64,000 bases of DNA from Bacteroidota bacterium (GTDB lineage: Bacteria > Bacteroidota > Bacteroidia > Flavobacteriales_D > Crocinitomicaceae), in assembly GCA_016192075.1 (NCBI GenBank), contig JACPUU010000022.1, positions 124,001-188,000 of the forward strand, read 5' to 3'. Within the stretch, counting starts at the first letter, position 1, and every line of letters starts with the position of its first letter. A program made the position numbers and the translations under genes. Under the pieces are notes generated by a model that saw only the letters and a list, made by a program, of their open reading frames with translations, did no database searches and had not been told where the DNA came from. Positions 53,093 to 61,106 of the stretch are shown one piece after another.

Positions 53093-53698
53093 TCAGATTG
53101 TATCTTTTGACTCGCCCATCATTTCAGCCAGAAACGTGCGCGCCCTGAACAACTGTGCCTTTACTGTACCCAGCGGCAAATTCATTTGTTCAGCAATTTC
53201 TTCGTATGATAATTCTTCGAAATATCTTTTTTCAATCAGATCACGGTAACGCGGTTTCAGTTTTTTAACCAGGCCGCGCATCATTTTTACTTTTTCATCG
53301 TGAATACGCTCTTCTTCCGGATCTTTTTCGCCGCTTCTGACATCAATAGATACGCTGTCACCATCATCATTGGTATAGCCGCTGTCAATAGACGTTACCT
53401 GAATTCTCTTTTTACGAATATAGTCGATGGCATTGTTTGATGCAATTTTAAACAACCAGGTAGAAAATGCAAAGCTGGGTGAATACTGATGCAAACGGTT
53501 AAATGCTTTTCCAAATGCCTCAATGGTCAAATCTTCTGCATCATCTTCAGAACGAACCATTTTGAGCATCATAAAATAAATGGATTCGCGGTATCTTTCC
53601 ATCAGGTCGCCATAAGCGGTCTGATTGCCATTGAGCGCCTGCTCAACCAGAACTAAATCTCTTTTTCCCTTGTCAGATAAGTTTTCTCCTGTTACCAT
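53093..53698 (-). CDS. ECF-type RNA polymerase sigma factor
   Basis: A 201-aa sigma-70-family factor. Region 2 (YFMMLKMVRSEDDAEDLTIEAF, FSTWLFKIASNNAIDYIRKKR) binds core polymerase and the promoter core; region 4 (KPRYRDLIEKRYFEELSYEEIAEQMNLPLGTVKAQLFRAR) is the HTH that reads the -35 region. An acidic linker of ~35 residues joins them. There is no anti-sigma factor gene next to it. It overlaps the glycosyltransferase gene by 7 nt. In P. gingivalis an ECF factor (SigP) drives T9SS genes; whether this one does is unknown. Confidence 0.93.
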   Translation of the reverse strand: MVTGENLSDKGKRDLVLVEQALNGNQTAYGDLMERYRESIYFMMLKMVRSEDDAEDLTIEAFGKAFNRLHQYSPSFAFSTWLFKIASNNAIDYIRKKRIQVTSIDSGYTNDDGDSVSIDVRSGEKDPEEERIHDEKVKMMRGLVKKLKPRYRDLIEKRYFEELSYEEIAEQMNLPLGTVKAQLFRARTFLAEMMGESKDTI

Positions 53699-54822
53699 TT
53701 GTCTGGTTCTCTGCGATCTGTCGAATAATAAATGAATGGCATTACAATCAGGTGAATCAATTCAAGCAACGGATACCAAATGACCAGGTCACCTGATGCC
53801 AGCTTCTTAAACAGTGCCCGGTTTACTATCCAATATAAAACATATCGGATAAGCAATAATCCGGCGGGTATCCACCACCATTTAAAATTAAACAGTAAAA
53901 TAAGGAAAGATAAGAGCATCAAAATCATGGATGCCGGGAATATTCCTAAAAGCAATTTGTTAATAAGTCTGTATCGCGGGGCTGTTGTGAAATGCCTTTG
54001 TTTTTGCTTAACCCAGTCACCCCATGTTTGTTTTGGGTGTGAAAAGACAAAACTTTCAGGACAGATATCAACGGCCACATTTTTCTTTGTGGCGGCATCA
54101 CGCATAAACAAATCATCATCACCAGACTGAATGTGGTAATGATTTTTGAACCCGTCTACTTCAAAAAACCGCTTTTTGGTATAGCTCATGTTACGGCCAA
54201 CGGCCATATATGGTTTGCCCGCAAGCGCAAAACTGAGGTAGTTGATGGCTATCTGCGTGGTATCAAACCGAATCAGCTTATTCAAAAATCCTTTCTCTGT
54301 TTCATACGGCCCATACCCTATCACAATTTCTTTTCCATCCGCATAGTTCGAAACCAGTTTACGAAGCCACTGATTGCCTGCCGGGTAACAATCGGCATCA
54401 ATCATTACCAGGTGCTCATAAACCGCACCTTTTATACCAATTGTGAGTGGCATTTTCTTTCCGAATTTACGGTGACGGTTTTTTTCCAGCTCAATAATAC
54501 GCAAACGCGGATATTGTTTTTGATAGGCCTGAATAATGTGTTTGGATTCATCAACACTCATGTCATTCACAACAATCACTTCAAATTCAGGATAATCCTG
54601 CGCCAGAATAGCGGGCAGGTTTTTGAACAGGTTGTCCTCCTCATTCCGCGCGCAGACAATAACGCTGAGCGGAGGTAAAGACGAACTACCTACCGGTTTA
54701 CGATACCGGATAAGCCTCAGCCCAAAAACAAGCAGGTAGATCAACTGGATAAAAACCGCCAGGCAGAATACCAGGAACAAAATCCCCCAAAAGTCTGTGT
54801 GTATTTTAGGCCAAAACCCCAT
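53692..54822 (-). CDS. Membrane-anchored family 2 glycosyltransferase
   Basis: A 376-aa inner-membrane glycosyltransferase. The ATG at 54822 (MGFWPKIHTDFWG) was chosen; a GTG at 54837 adds five residues. There is one N-terminal helix (ILFLVFCLAVFIQLIYLLVFG), then a GT2 GT-A domain with LSVIVCARNEEDNL, the metal-binding D-A-D at MIDADCYPA, SGDDDLFMRDA and QKQRHFTTAPRY (QxxRW-like), then three C-terminal helices. The acceptor is unknown; a cell-surface polysaccharide is likely. It overlaps the sigma factor gene downstream. Confidence 0.9.
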   Translation of the reverse strand: MGFWPKIHTDFWGILFLVFCLAVFIQLIYLLVFGLRLIRYRKPVGSSSLPPLSVIVCARNEEDNLFKNLPAILAQDYPEFEVIVVNDMSVDESKHIIQAYQKQYPRLRIIELEKNRHRKFGKKMPLTIGIKGAVYEHLVMIDADCYPAGNQWLRKLVSNYADGKEIVIGYGPYETEKGFLNKLIRFDTTQIAINYLSFALAGKPYMAVGRNMSYTKKRFFEVDGFKNHYHIQSGDDDLFMRDAATKKNVAVDICPESFVFSHPKQTWGDWVKQKQRHFTTAPRYRLINKLLLGIFPASMILMLLSFLILLFNFKWWWIPAGLLLIRYVLYWIVNRALFKKLASGDLVIWYPLLELIHLIVMPFIYYSTDRREPDKW

Positions 54823-54862
54823 AATTCTCAATCTCACAAATGTCCGGCTATTTATTATAGCG

Positions 54863-54870
54863 TATATTTG
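54863..54870 (+). promoter_or_regulatory. -7 promoter element (TATATTTG) for tgt
   Basis: Exact TAnnTTTG match 23 nt before the tgt ATG at 54894, in the divergent gap with the glycosyltransferase gene. Confidence 0.55.
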
Positions 54871-54893
54871 TTTCCTCAGTACTTTTCAACAAA

Positions 54894-56024
54894 ATGGATT
54901 TTATAGCGGGACACCAGGATCCTCATTCTAAAGCGCGCACAGGCACCATCATAACCGATCACGGGGCTATTCAAACGCCTATCTTTATGCCGGTTGGAAC
55001 GGCAGGAACAGTCAAAGCGGTACATCAGCATGAGCTGAAAAACGATATCAAAGCACAGATTATTCTGGGCAATACCTATCACCTGTACCTGAGACCCGGA
55101 CTGGAGGTGCTCGAAAAAGCCGGCGGCCTGCATAAATTCAACGGCTGGGACCGGCCCATTCTCACCGATAGCGGTGGTTACCAGGTCTATTCCCTGGCCG
55201 GAACCCGCAAAATAAAAGAAGAAGGAGTAAAATTTCAGTCACACGTTGACGGCAGTTATCACGTTTTTACGCCGGAATATGCCATTGATATTCAGCGAAT
55301 CATTGGCGGTGATATCATTATGGCATTTGATGAGTGTACCCCTTTTCCCTGCGAATATGAATATGCCAAAAAATCCATGCAGATGACGCACCGCTGGCTG
55401 CAGCGCTGTGTTGACCGCATGCGTGAAACAGAAAGCAAATACAATTATTCCCAGGCTTTGTTTCCAATAGTACAAGGCAGTGTTTATAAAGATTTACGTA
55501 CACAAAGTGCTGAAAAAATTGCATCGTTTGATATGCCCGGTAATGCCATTGGCGGACTTTCTGTGGGTGAACCCGATGAAGATTTGTATGGCATGACAGA
55601 ACTGGTTTGTGCCATTTTACCCAAAGACAAACCGCGTTACCTGATGGGCGTTGGTACACCTGCTAATATACTCGAGTGTATTGCCCTGGGTATTGACATG
55701 TTTGACTGCGTTATGCCTACCCGCAATGCACGGCATGGTATGCTGTTTACCCGCAACGGCATTATGAACATGAAAAATGCCAAATGGAAAGATGATTTCA
55801 GTCCGCTCGACGAATCAGGAACTTCGTATGTTGATTCCTTTTATTCCAAAGCCTACGTCAGACATTTATTCCACACCGGTGAAATACTGGGAATGCAGAT
55901 AGCCAGCATTCATAACCTGGCATTCTATTTATGGCTGGTTGGTGAGGCACGCAATCAAATTGAAAAAGGAACGTTTACATCCTGGAAAAACAGTATGGTG
56001 CCTAAACTCAGTCAAAAAATATAA
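54894..56024 (+). CDS. tgt: tRNA-guanine transglycosylase (queuine tRNA-ribosyltransferase)
   Basis: A 376-aa enzyme that swaps guanine 34 of GUN-anticodon tRNAs for preQ1, an early step of queuosine formation. Core motifs are intact: ILGNTYHLYLRPG, LTDSGGYQVYSLA with the catalytic aspartate, FDECTPFPCEY, PIVQGSVYKDLR, GGLSVGEP and MGVGTPANIL. The C-terminal zinc site is not: the CxCxxC spacing before YS(K/R)AY is occupied by G309, S311 and D314, and only H340 (IHNL) of the four ligands remains. Loss of the cysteines is probably a lineage trait, since the fold around them is kept. An LptF/G permease gene follows 2 nt later. Confidence 0.95.
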   Translation: MDFIAGHQDPHSKARTGTIITDHGAIQTPIFMPVGTAGTVKAVHQHELKNDIKAQIILGNTYHLYLRPGLEVLEKAGGLHKFNGWDRPILTDSGGYQVYSLAGTRKIKEEGVKFQSHVDGSYHVFTPEYAIDIQRIIGGDIIMAFDECTPFPCEYEYAKKSMQMTHRWLQRCVDRMRETESKYNYSQALFPIVQGSVYKDLRTQSAEKIASFDMPGNAIGGLSVGEPDEDLYGMTELVCAILPKDKPRYLMGVGTPANILECIALGIDMFDCVMPTRNARHGMLFTRNGIMNMKNAKWKDDFSPLDESGTSYVDSFYSKAYVRHLFHTGEILGMQIASIHNLAFYLWLVGEARNQIEKGTFTSWKNSMVPKLSQKI

Positions 56025-56026
56025 CA

Positions 56027-57103
56027 GTGATCTTAACAAAGCTTGATCGGTATATCATGAAAAAGTTCCTCGGAACTTTTGTTTTTATGCTCATTCTGCT
56101 GATGTCTATTGCCATTGTTTTTGACCTTTCTGAAAAGCTCAATGAACTAATCGATAACGGTGCTCCGTGGAGTGAAATTATTGGCATTTATTACGTCAAT
56201 TTTTTCATGAACTACGGTGTTCAGTTCAGTTACATGCTCAATTTTATTTCGGTTATCTGGTTCACGTCCAAAATGGCCGGTAATACTGAAATTGTACCGG
56301 TTCTGAGCGCTGGTGTTGGGTTTAACCGGTTTTTAAGACCCTATTTTTTTTCATCCATTATCCTGGTGATATGGGCTATTCTGATGTACAACTATGTATT
56401 ACCTGCATCCAACAAATCACGGCTTGAATTTGAAGAACTTTACTACCGGGCCAAAACCAGCAAAGCCAACGAGCACATTCAGCTCAGCGATTCTGAAATT
56501 GTATACTACGTGAATTACAACGGTGTAACACATCATATAACACAACTGACCTATGAAAAATGGGAGGGTAATTCACTCGACTATACACTGACAGCCAATT
56601 CAGCCATTGGTGACAGCCTGAGCAAAGACTGGAAATTATACAATTATGAAATCCGCTATTTTGGAGCATTCAATGACAGTGTTGTACGAAAGTCAATTGC
56701 AGACACAACCCTGGTGTTTGGTATCAGCGACCTCGTTTTCAGATCTGAAGTTATTGAGGCAATGAACAATGCTGAACTGGATGCGTTTATCAAAGAACAA
56801 AAAGAAAAAGGATCAGACAGCATTGCCGCCTATGAAATTGAAAAATACAACCGCTGGGCATCACCGTTTGCCATTATTATTCTCACCGTAATTGGTGTTT
56901 CAGTTTCAAGCAAAAAAACGCGCGGCGGATTAGGACTCAACCTGGCCATTGGTCTGGCCATTTGTGTGTTGTATATTTTTTCCATGAAAATAACCACCGT
57001 GGCGGCTGTAAATGTTGGTTTTACACCTGCACTGGCCGTGTGGCTGCCAAATATTATTTTTGCAGGAATTGCTTTACTGCTTTACCGCCTTGCACCTAAA
57101 TAA
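56027..57103 (+). CDS. LptF/LptG-family lipopolysaccharide export permease
   Basis: A 358-aa inner-membrane permease of the Lpt transporter that pulls LPS out of the membrane. The start is the GTG at 56027: the conserved opening LDRYIMKKFLGTF lies before the first ATG at 56057. Three N-terminal helices, a periplasmic beta-jellyroll (~130-265), and three C-terminal helices (FAIIILTVIGVSVSSKKTRGGLGLNLAIG) fit LptF/G. Which of the pair it is cannot be told; a second permease and LptB are not in the window. It begins 2 nt after tgt, so they share a transcript. Confidence 0.9.
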   Translation: MILTKLDRYIMKKFLGTFVFMLILLMSIAIVFDLSEKLNELIDNGAPWSEIIGIYYVNFFMNYGVQFSYMLNFISVIWFTSKMAGNTEIVPVLSAGVGFNRFLRPYFFSSIILVIWAILMYNYVLPASNKSRLEFEELYYRAKTSKANEHIQLSDSEIVYYVNYNGVTHHITQLTYEKWEGNSLDYTLTANSAIGDSLSKDWKLYNYEIRYFGAFNDSVVRKSIADTTLVFGISDLVFRSEVIEAMNNAELDAFIKEQKEKGSDSIAAYEIEKYNRWASPFAIIILTVIGVSVSSKKTRGGLGLNLAIGLAICVLYIFSMKITTVAAVNVGFTPALAVWLPNIIFAGIALLLYRLAPK

Positions 57104-57109
57104 ATTTGT

Positions 57110-57532
57110 ATGATAAATCCTGCTATTTCTATTGAACAAGTCAACGCCATGCGTGCAAATACAATGATTGAATTGCTGGGAATTGAAGTTGTGGAAATTG
57201 GAAAAGACTTCATTATCGGACGTATGCCTGTTGACAAACGCACACATCAGCCGGCGGGGCTGCTTCATGGCGGAGCAAGCGCAGCAATGATTGAAAGTCT
57301 CGGGTCGCTGGGCTCAGCTCTTATTGTAGACATGAGCAAGTATGGAATTGTGGGTATTGAAATCAATGCCAATCATATTCGCGGTGTAAAAGACGGGTTT
57401 GTAAAAGCCAAAGTAGAAATTATTCACTGCGGAAAAAGCACACACATCTGGCAGGGAAACCTGTTTGACGAAAATGATAAATTGGTTTGTACCGGAAGGT
57501 TAACCATTTTGGTTGTCAATAAATCGGTTTAA
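57110..57532 (+). CDS. menI: Hotdog-fold thioesterase, probable DHNA-CoA thioesterase
   Basis: A 140-aa PaaI/YdiI-type thioesterase. The central helix motif PAGLLHGGASAAMIESLGS carries the catalytic acid (E at the MIES position), and HIRGVKDGFVKAKV is the dimer strand. It overlaps the isochorismate synthase gene by one nucleotide (TAATG), so the likely substrate is 1,4-dihydroxy-2-naphthoyl-CoA of menaquinone synthesis (inference from context). Other acyl-CoAs cannot be excluded. Confidence 0.8.
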   Translation: MINPAISIEQVNAMRANTMIELLGIEVVEIGKDFIIGRMPVDKRTHQPAGLLHGGASAAMIESLGSLGSALIVDMSKYGIVGIEINANHIRGVKDGFVKAKVEIIHCGKSTHIWQGNLFDENDKLVCTGRLTILVVNKSV

Positions 57533-58512
57533 TGCCTGAAGCTTTTTTTGCATATCGGTTGCCGGATGAACACGACGTTCATTTTCTGAAAGGAGACCTG
57601 GTTTCTGTTCAGAATTTAAGCAGCATTCATGAACCGGGAATCATCATTCACTCCTTTTCGGGCGACCGGATTTTTTTTCTTAAAAATCACCACGAAATTA
57701 ACAGCGATCAATTTGAAACACACCTGCTGGGTGGCAAACAAGAGTTCATCAGTTCACAGGAAAACTATTTGAAAGACTTTGAAAAAGTGATAGCCCTGTT
57801 GAATTCAGGTGAATTTCAAAAACTGATTTTATCACGCATTAAAGAAATAAAAACAGTCCGGCCTGCTATTCGTATTTTTGAAGATTTGAATGTCCGTTAT
57901 ACCAATACGTTTAATTACATTTTTTCATCTGCCGAAACCGGAACCTGGATTGGCGCAAGTCCCGAACTGCTTTTGAAAGACAACGGAACTGAAGTTTCTA
58001 CCGTTTCATTGGCAGGCACCAAACCTGCTGACGGTTTTTCAGAATGGACTTCCAAAGAAAAGCACGAACAAAAAATAGTCACTGATTTCATTCTTGATGC
58101 TTTTCACAAACGAAATTTCGAGAATGTTCAAACCTCTGGTATTTATACTGCAAAAGCCGGACCTGTCGAACATTTAAAAACTGCTATCAGCGCCCGGTCA
58201 AAAACTCCCGAATCATTTTTTGGTCTTCTGCAGGATCTTCACCCCACACCAGCCACCTGCGGCATTCCAAAAACACAGGCCATCCAAAAAATCACGCAGA
58301 TTGAAAAGCACGATCGTAAATTCTACACCGGTTATATTGGTTTGATTTCAGAAAAAAGCAAAACCGTTTTTGTAAATCTGCGTTGCCTGGAACTGCAGGC
58401 TGGTCGCGCCCTGATTTATGTCGGAGGCGGTATTACCCCCTCGTCAGTGGGTATCAGTGAATGGATTGAGACTGAACGCAAATCTGAAACACTGCTTCCG
58501 TTTCTCAGCTAA
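57532..58512 (+). CDS. menF: Isochorismate synthase
   Basis: A 326-aa chorismate-binding enzyme that turns chorismate into isochorismate, the entry to menaquinone (or siderophores). Motifs: FQKLILSRIKEI, IGASPELLLKDNG, SLAGTKPADG, LHPTPATCGIPKTQAI, KFYTGYIGLIS, NLRCLELQ and YVGGGITPSSV. It is short for MenF (~400 aa) because the N-terminal non-catalytic part is reduced, as in many Bacteroidota. The overlap with the hotdog thioesterase supports a menaquinone role rather than siderophore synthesis. The other men genes are not in the window. Confidence 0.9.
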   Translation: MPEAFFAYRLPDEHDVHFLKGDLVSVQNLSSIHEPGIIIHSFSGDRIFFLKNHHEINSDQFETHLLGGKQEFISSQENYLKDFEKVIALLNSGEFQKLILSRIKEIKTVRPAIRIFEDLNVRYTNTFNYIFSSAETGTWIGASPELLLKDNGTEVSTVSLAGTKPADGFSEWTSKEKHEQKIVTDFILDAFHKRNFENVQTSGIYTAKAGPVEHLKTAISARSKTPESFFGLLQDLHPTPATCGIPKTQAIQKITQIEKHDRKFYTGYIGLISEKSKTVFVNLRCLELQAGRALIYVGGGITPSSVGISEWIETERKSETLLPFLS

Positions 58513-58553
58513 TTTACCAGTACCTTACTAACTCTCCCTTTGCCCGGCTGGCG

Positions 58554-58570
58554 TTGACCGGATAGGTCAA
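58554..58570. promoter_or_regulatory. 6-bp inverted repeat (TTGACC-5 nt-GGTCAA)
   Basis: Perfect inverted repeat in the gap before the ferredoxin gene, one base before a second inverted repeat. No T tail follows, so it is more likely an operator than a terminator of menF. Confidence 0.45.
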
Positions 58571-58571
58571 A

Positions 58572-58591
58572 ACTATGATTTGTATCATAGT
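58572..58591. promoter_or_regulatory. FNR/CRP-type inverted repeat upstream of the molybdenum hydroxylase operon
   Basis: ACTATGAT-TTGT-ATCATAGT: perfect 8-bp arms with a 4-nt spacer. The core TGAT-N4-ATCA equals the FNR half-site arrangement (TTGAT-N4-ATCAA) except for the outer base. Its centre lies 60 nt before the ferredoxin ATG, suitable for an activator site. Which protein binds is inference. Confidence 0.6.
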
Positions 58592-58641
58592 CTATTGCAG
58601 CATTACTTCGGAACTTTATTCTAAACAATTAAACGAAGACA

Positions 58642-58992
58642 ATGTCAATAGTAATTACCGACGAATGTATCAATTGCGGGGCCTGCGAGGCCGAGTGCCC
58701 CAATCATGCAATCTATACCGGAGACTCAAACTGGACCATCGCTGAAGGAACCAATGTTTCCGGATCGTTCAAACTAAAAAACGGGACCCGGATAGATGCG
58801 TACGCAGAGCAAAATCCTATTTCAAGTGAGTATTATTTTGTTGTGCCGGATAAGTGTACCGAGTGTAAGGGTTTTCATGATAAGCCTCAGTGCGCGGCGG
58901 TGTGCCCTGTTGATTGCTGCGTACCCGATCCCGATAATGTGGAACAAGAATCTGATTTGCTGAACAAACAAAAACAGCTTCATGAAACCTGA
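58642..58992 (+). CDS. 2[4Fe-4S] ferredoxin
   Basis: A 116-aa ferredoxin. The first cluster motif CINCGACEAECPNH (CxxCxxCxxxCP) is near residues 9-20; the second, CTECKGFHDKPQCAAVCPVDCC, has the long spacer typical of the YfhL/FdxA-like group. The ~45-residue insertion between them (SNWTIAEGTNVSG...) is also seen in Bacteroidota members. Probably the electron partner of the oxidoreductase operon that starts here: the next gene begins 11 nt before this stop. Confidence 0.88.
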   Translation: MSIVITDECINCGACEAECPNHAIYTGDSNWTIAEGTNVSGSFKLKNGTRIDAYAEQNPISSEYYFVVPDKCTECKGFHDKPQCAAVCPVDCCVPDPDNVEQESDLLNKQKQLHET

Positions 58993-59611
58993 AAAAAGTT
59001 CTGATTCCGGTTCATGTAATTTCGGCGTGGTTATACTTGCTGGCGGAAAATCGTCGCGGATGCATTCACCCAAAGTCTGGCTGACACTAGAAAACGGTCA
59101 GTCATTCGCTGAAACCCTTTCACAAAAATACAAACAGGCAGGATTCACTGAAATAGTCGTTGTACTGAACGCTGAATTTGCTTGCGGAGATTGGCATTCA
59201 AGCCTCTCATCCTTAAAAGAAAAAGCATTGGTTGTTTTAAACAACCAGCCTGAAATGGGACGTGTTTATTCGTTGAACCAGGGACTTCAGTACATCCGGA
59301 AATCCAATTTTGTTTTTATTCAGAATGTAGATAATCCGGTTATAAAAAATGAAACGCTTAAACTCCTTTGCAGAAAGGCAGAAAGAAACGGTGTTACTGT
59401 TCCGGAATTTAAAAAACAAGCCGGACACCCGATTGTTGCTGATGTTCATTTGCTGCGGAATTTACTCCGGGGTACCGGCGAAAAAAAAACATTGCGTGAA
59501 GTTTTGCTTCCCTGCCATAAAAAACGAATTGATGTAAATGACCCCGGTGTTTTGGTAAATATCAATACCGCTGAGGAATATGAGGCAATGATGCATGGAG
59601 TTGTGGCGTGA
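58982..59611 (+). CDS. MocA-like molybdenum cofactor nucleotidyltransferase
   Basis: A 209-aa NTP-transferase of the MobA/MocA type. VVILAGGKSSRMHSPKVWL is the nucleotide-binding loop, and FIQNVDNPVI supplies the metal aspartate. MocA attaches CMP to molybdopterin for xanthine dehydrogenase-family enzymes; the neighbours XdhC and XDH fit this. It could also be another sugar or lipid nucleotidyltransferase, but context argues for MocA. It overlaps XdhC by 17 nt. Confidence 0.78.
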   Translation: MKPEKSSDSGSCNFGVVILAGGKSSRMHSPKVWLTLENGQSFAETLSQKYKQAGFTEIVVVLNAEFACGDWHSSLSSLKEKALVVLNNQPEMGRVYSLNQGLQYIRKSNFVFIQNVDNPVIKNETLKLLCRKAERNGVTVPEFKKQAGHPIVADVHLLRNLLRGTGEKKTLREVLLPCHKKRIDVNDPGVLVNINTAEEYEAMMHGVVA

Positions 59612-60356
59612 AATAGCGGAAGTAAGATCTACCGGCGACATAGCCGCCTTGTGTACCATTGTGAACACCAGCGGATCTGTACCAAGGCATATCGGGGCCA
59701 AAATGCTGGTATATACTGGCGGTAAAATTTCAGGAACAATTGGCGGGGGAAACCTCGAAAAAAAAGTAATACAGCAGGCACTCGAACAAATCAATGAACA
59801 AAAACCCAAACTATTCAGACACGATTTACTGCATCAGCATAATATGTGCTGCGGAGGACAAGTTGACCTGTACATTGAACCAATTATGCCCCTGAAACGA
59901 CTCTATATTTTTGGTGCCGGGCATACCGGACAGGCCCTGGCTAAACTTGCCTGCGGAACAGATTTCGAAATTTTTGTCATCGATGACCGCAAAGAGTATC
60001 TTGATGCAATAAACGAAAGCACCGTAAATAAACTTGCCGCTGCGTATAAACAGGCATTGCCCTTTCTGCCCTTTACATCTGAAACCTATGTAATTATTGC
60101 AACTTACGAACATTCGTTTGACAGGGATATACTTGCTTATTGCATTCAAAAACCACACGCTTATATTGGTATGATTGGCAGTCAGCGAAAAATTTTGCTG
60201 ACCAAAAAAATGTTTCTCGAAGGTGGTATAGCAACGCACGAAGAATTAGAAAAAATTGACATGCCGGTTGGGCTGGCTATTAAGGCAGAAAGTCCTTATG
60301 AAATAGCCGTGAGCATACTGGCCGGTTTAATACAACGAAAAAATGAAATATCTTAA
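59595..60356 (+). CDS. xdhC: XdhC-family molybdenum cofactor insertion protein
   Basis: A 253-aa chaperone that delivers sulfurated molybdenum cofactor to xanthine dehydrogenase-type enzymes. The N-terminal XdhC/CoxI domain (CTIVNTSGSVPRHIGAKMLV, GTIGGGNLEK, NMCCGGQVDLYIEP) carries the cofactor-binding CCGG. The C-terminal Rossmann domain has LYIFGAGHTGQALAK, TYVIIATYEHSFDRDIL and YIGMIGSQRK. It overlaps the next gene by 14 nt. Its presence tells that the 61107 enzyme has a terminal sulfido ligand (inference). Confidence 0.92.
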   Translation: MELWREIAEVRSTGDIAALCTIVNTSGSVPRHIGAKMLVYTGGKISGTIGGGNLEKKVIQQALEQINEQKPKLFRHDLLHQHNMCCGGQVDLYIEPIMPLKRLYIFGAGHTGQALAKLACGTDFEIFVIDDRKEYLDAINESTVNKLAAAYKQALPFLPFTSETYVIIATYEHSFDRDILAYCIQKPHAYIGMIGSQRKILLTKKMFLEGGIATHEELEKIDMPVGLAIKAESPYEIAVSILAGLIQRKNEIS

Positions 60357-61080
60357 AATAGCACTTGTTACAGGGGCTGCCAATGGTATAGGTAAAGCCA
60401 TTGCGCGTCGCCTTACAACTGAAAATTACACAACGATCCTGGTTGACATTGATCGTGAAAATGGTGAAAAAATGGCTGCCACACTGGGAGAACGTGCCCT
60501 TTTTATGGAATGCAATATCTGCGACGAAAAATCGGTTGAAGCCTTGTTTGCCAGAATAAAAAATGAATACAGCCGCATTGACGTTTTAGTCAATAACGCC
60601 GGCATCATCCGTGACAACATGATTTGGCGAATGCCTGCCGAAGAGTTTGACAGTGTCATTGACATCAATCTGAAAGGTACCTGGCTGATGTGCAAACAGG
60701 CAGCAATAATGATGCGGCCACTGAATAGCGGAAGAATCATTAATATTTCATCCCGTGCCTGGTTAGGTAATCGCGGACAATCAAATTATGCAGCATCCAA
60801 AGCCGGCGTAATCGGGTTAACCCGTGTGCTTGCACTTGAACTGGGTGCAAACGGAATTTTTGTAAATGCCATTGCCCCGGGGTTAATTGATACACCGCTC
60901 ACTCAAAAATTACCGGCTGATGTGCGGGAAAAATTAATTGATGCGCAGCCTACAAAAACCATGGGAAAACCAGAAGATATTGCCCAGGCAGTGGCCTTTT
61001 TATGCGATGAGCGCACCCAATTTATCACCGGTCAGACGCTTTATGTGGATGGAGGAAAAAGTATTGGCGCAGGATTATAA
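60343..61080 (+). CDS. SDR-family oxidoreductase (FabG-like)
   Basis: A 245-aa short-chain dehydrogenase. NAD(P) loop TGAANGIG (10-17), NNAG, and catalytic Y149-xxx-K153 (NYAASK) are intact; the end (FITGQTLYVDGG) is typical. Its substrate is unknown. It lies within the molybdenum hydroxylase operon, so it may oxidise or reduce a substrate or product of that enzyme. Annotation as beta-ketoacyl-ACP reductase would be only by similarity. Confidence 0.88.
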   Translation: MKYLKIALVTGAANGIGKAIARRLTTENYTTILVDIDRENGEKMAATLGERALFMECNICDEKSVEALFARIKNEYSRIDVLVNNAGIIRDNMIWRMPAEEFDSVIDINLKGTWLMCKQAAIMMRPLNSGRIINISSRAWLGNRGQSNYAASKAGVIGLTRVLALELGANGIFVNAIAPGLIDTPLTQKLPADVREKLIDAQPTKTMGKPEDIAQAVAFLCDERTQFITGQTLYVDGGKSIGAGL

Positions 61081-61106
61081 AACCTGAAAAATTTAATACG
61101 ACAAAC

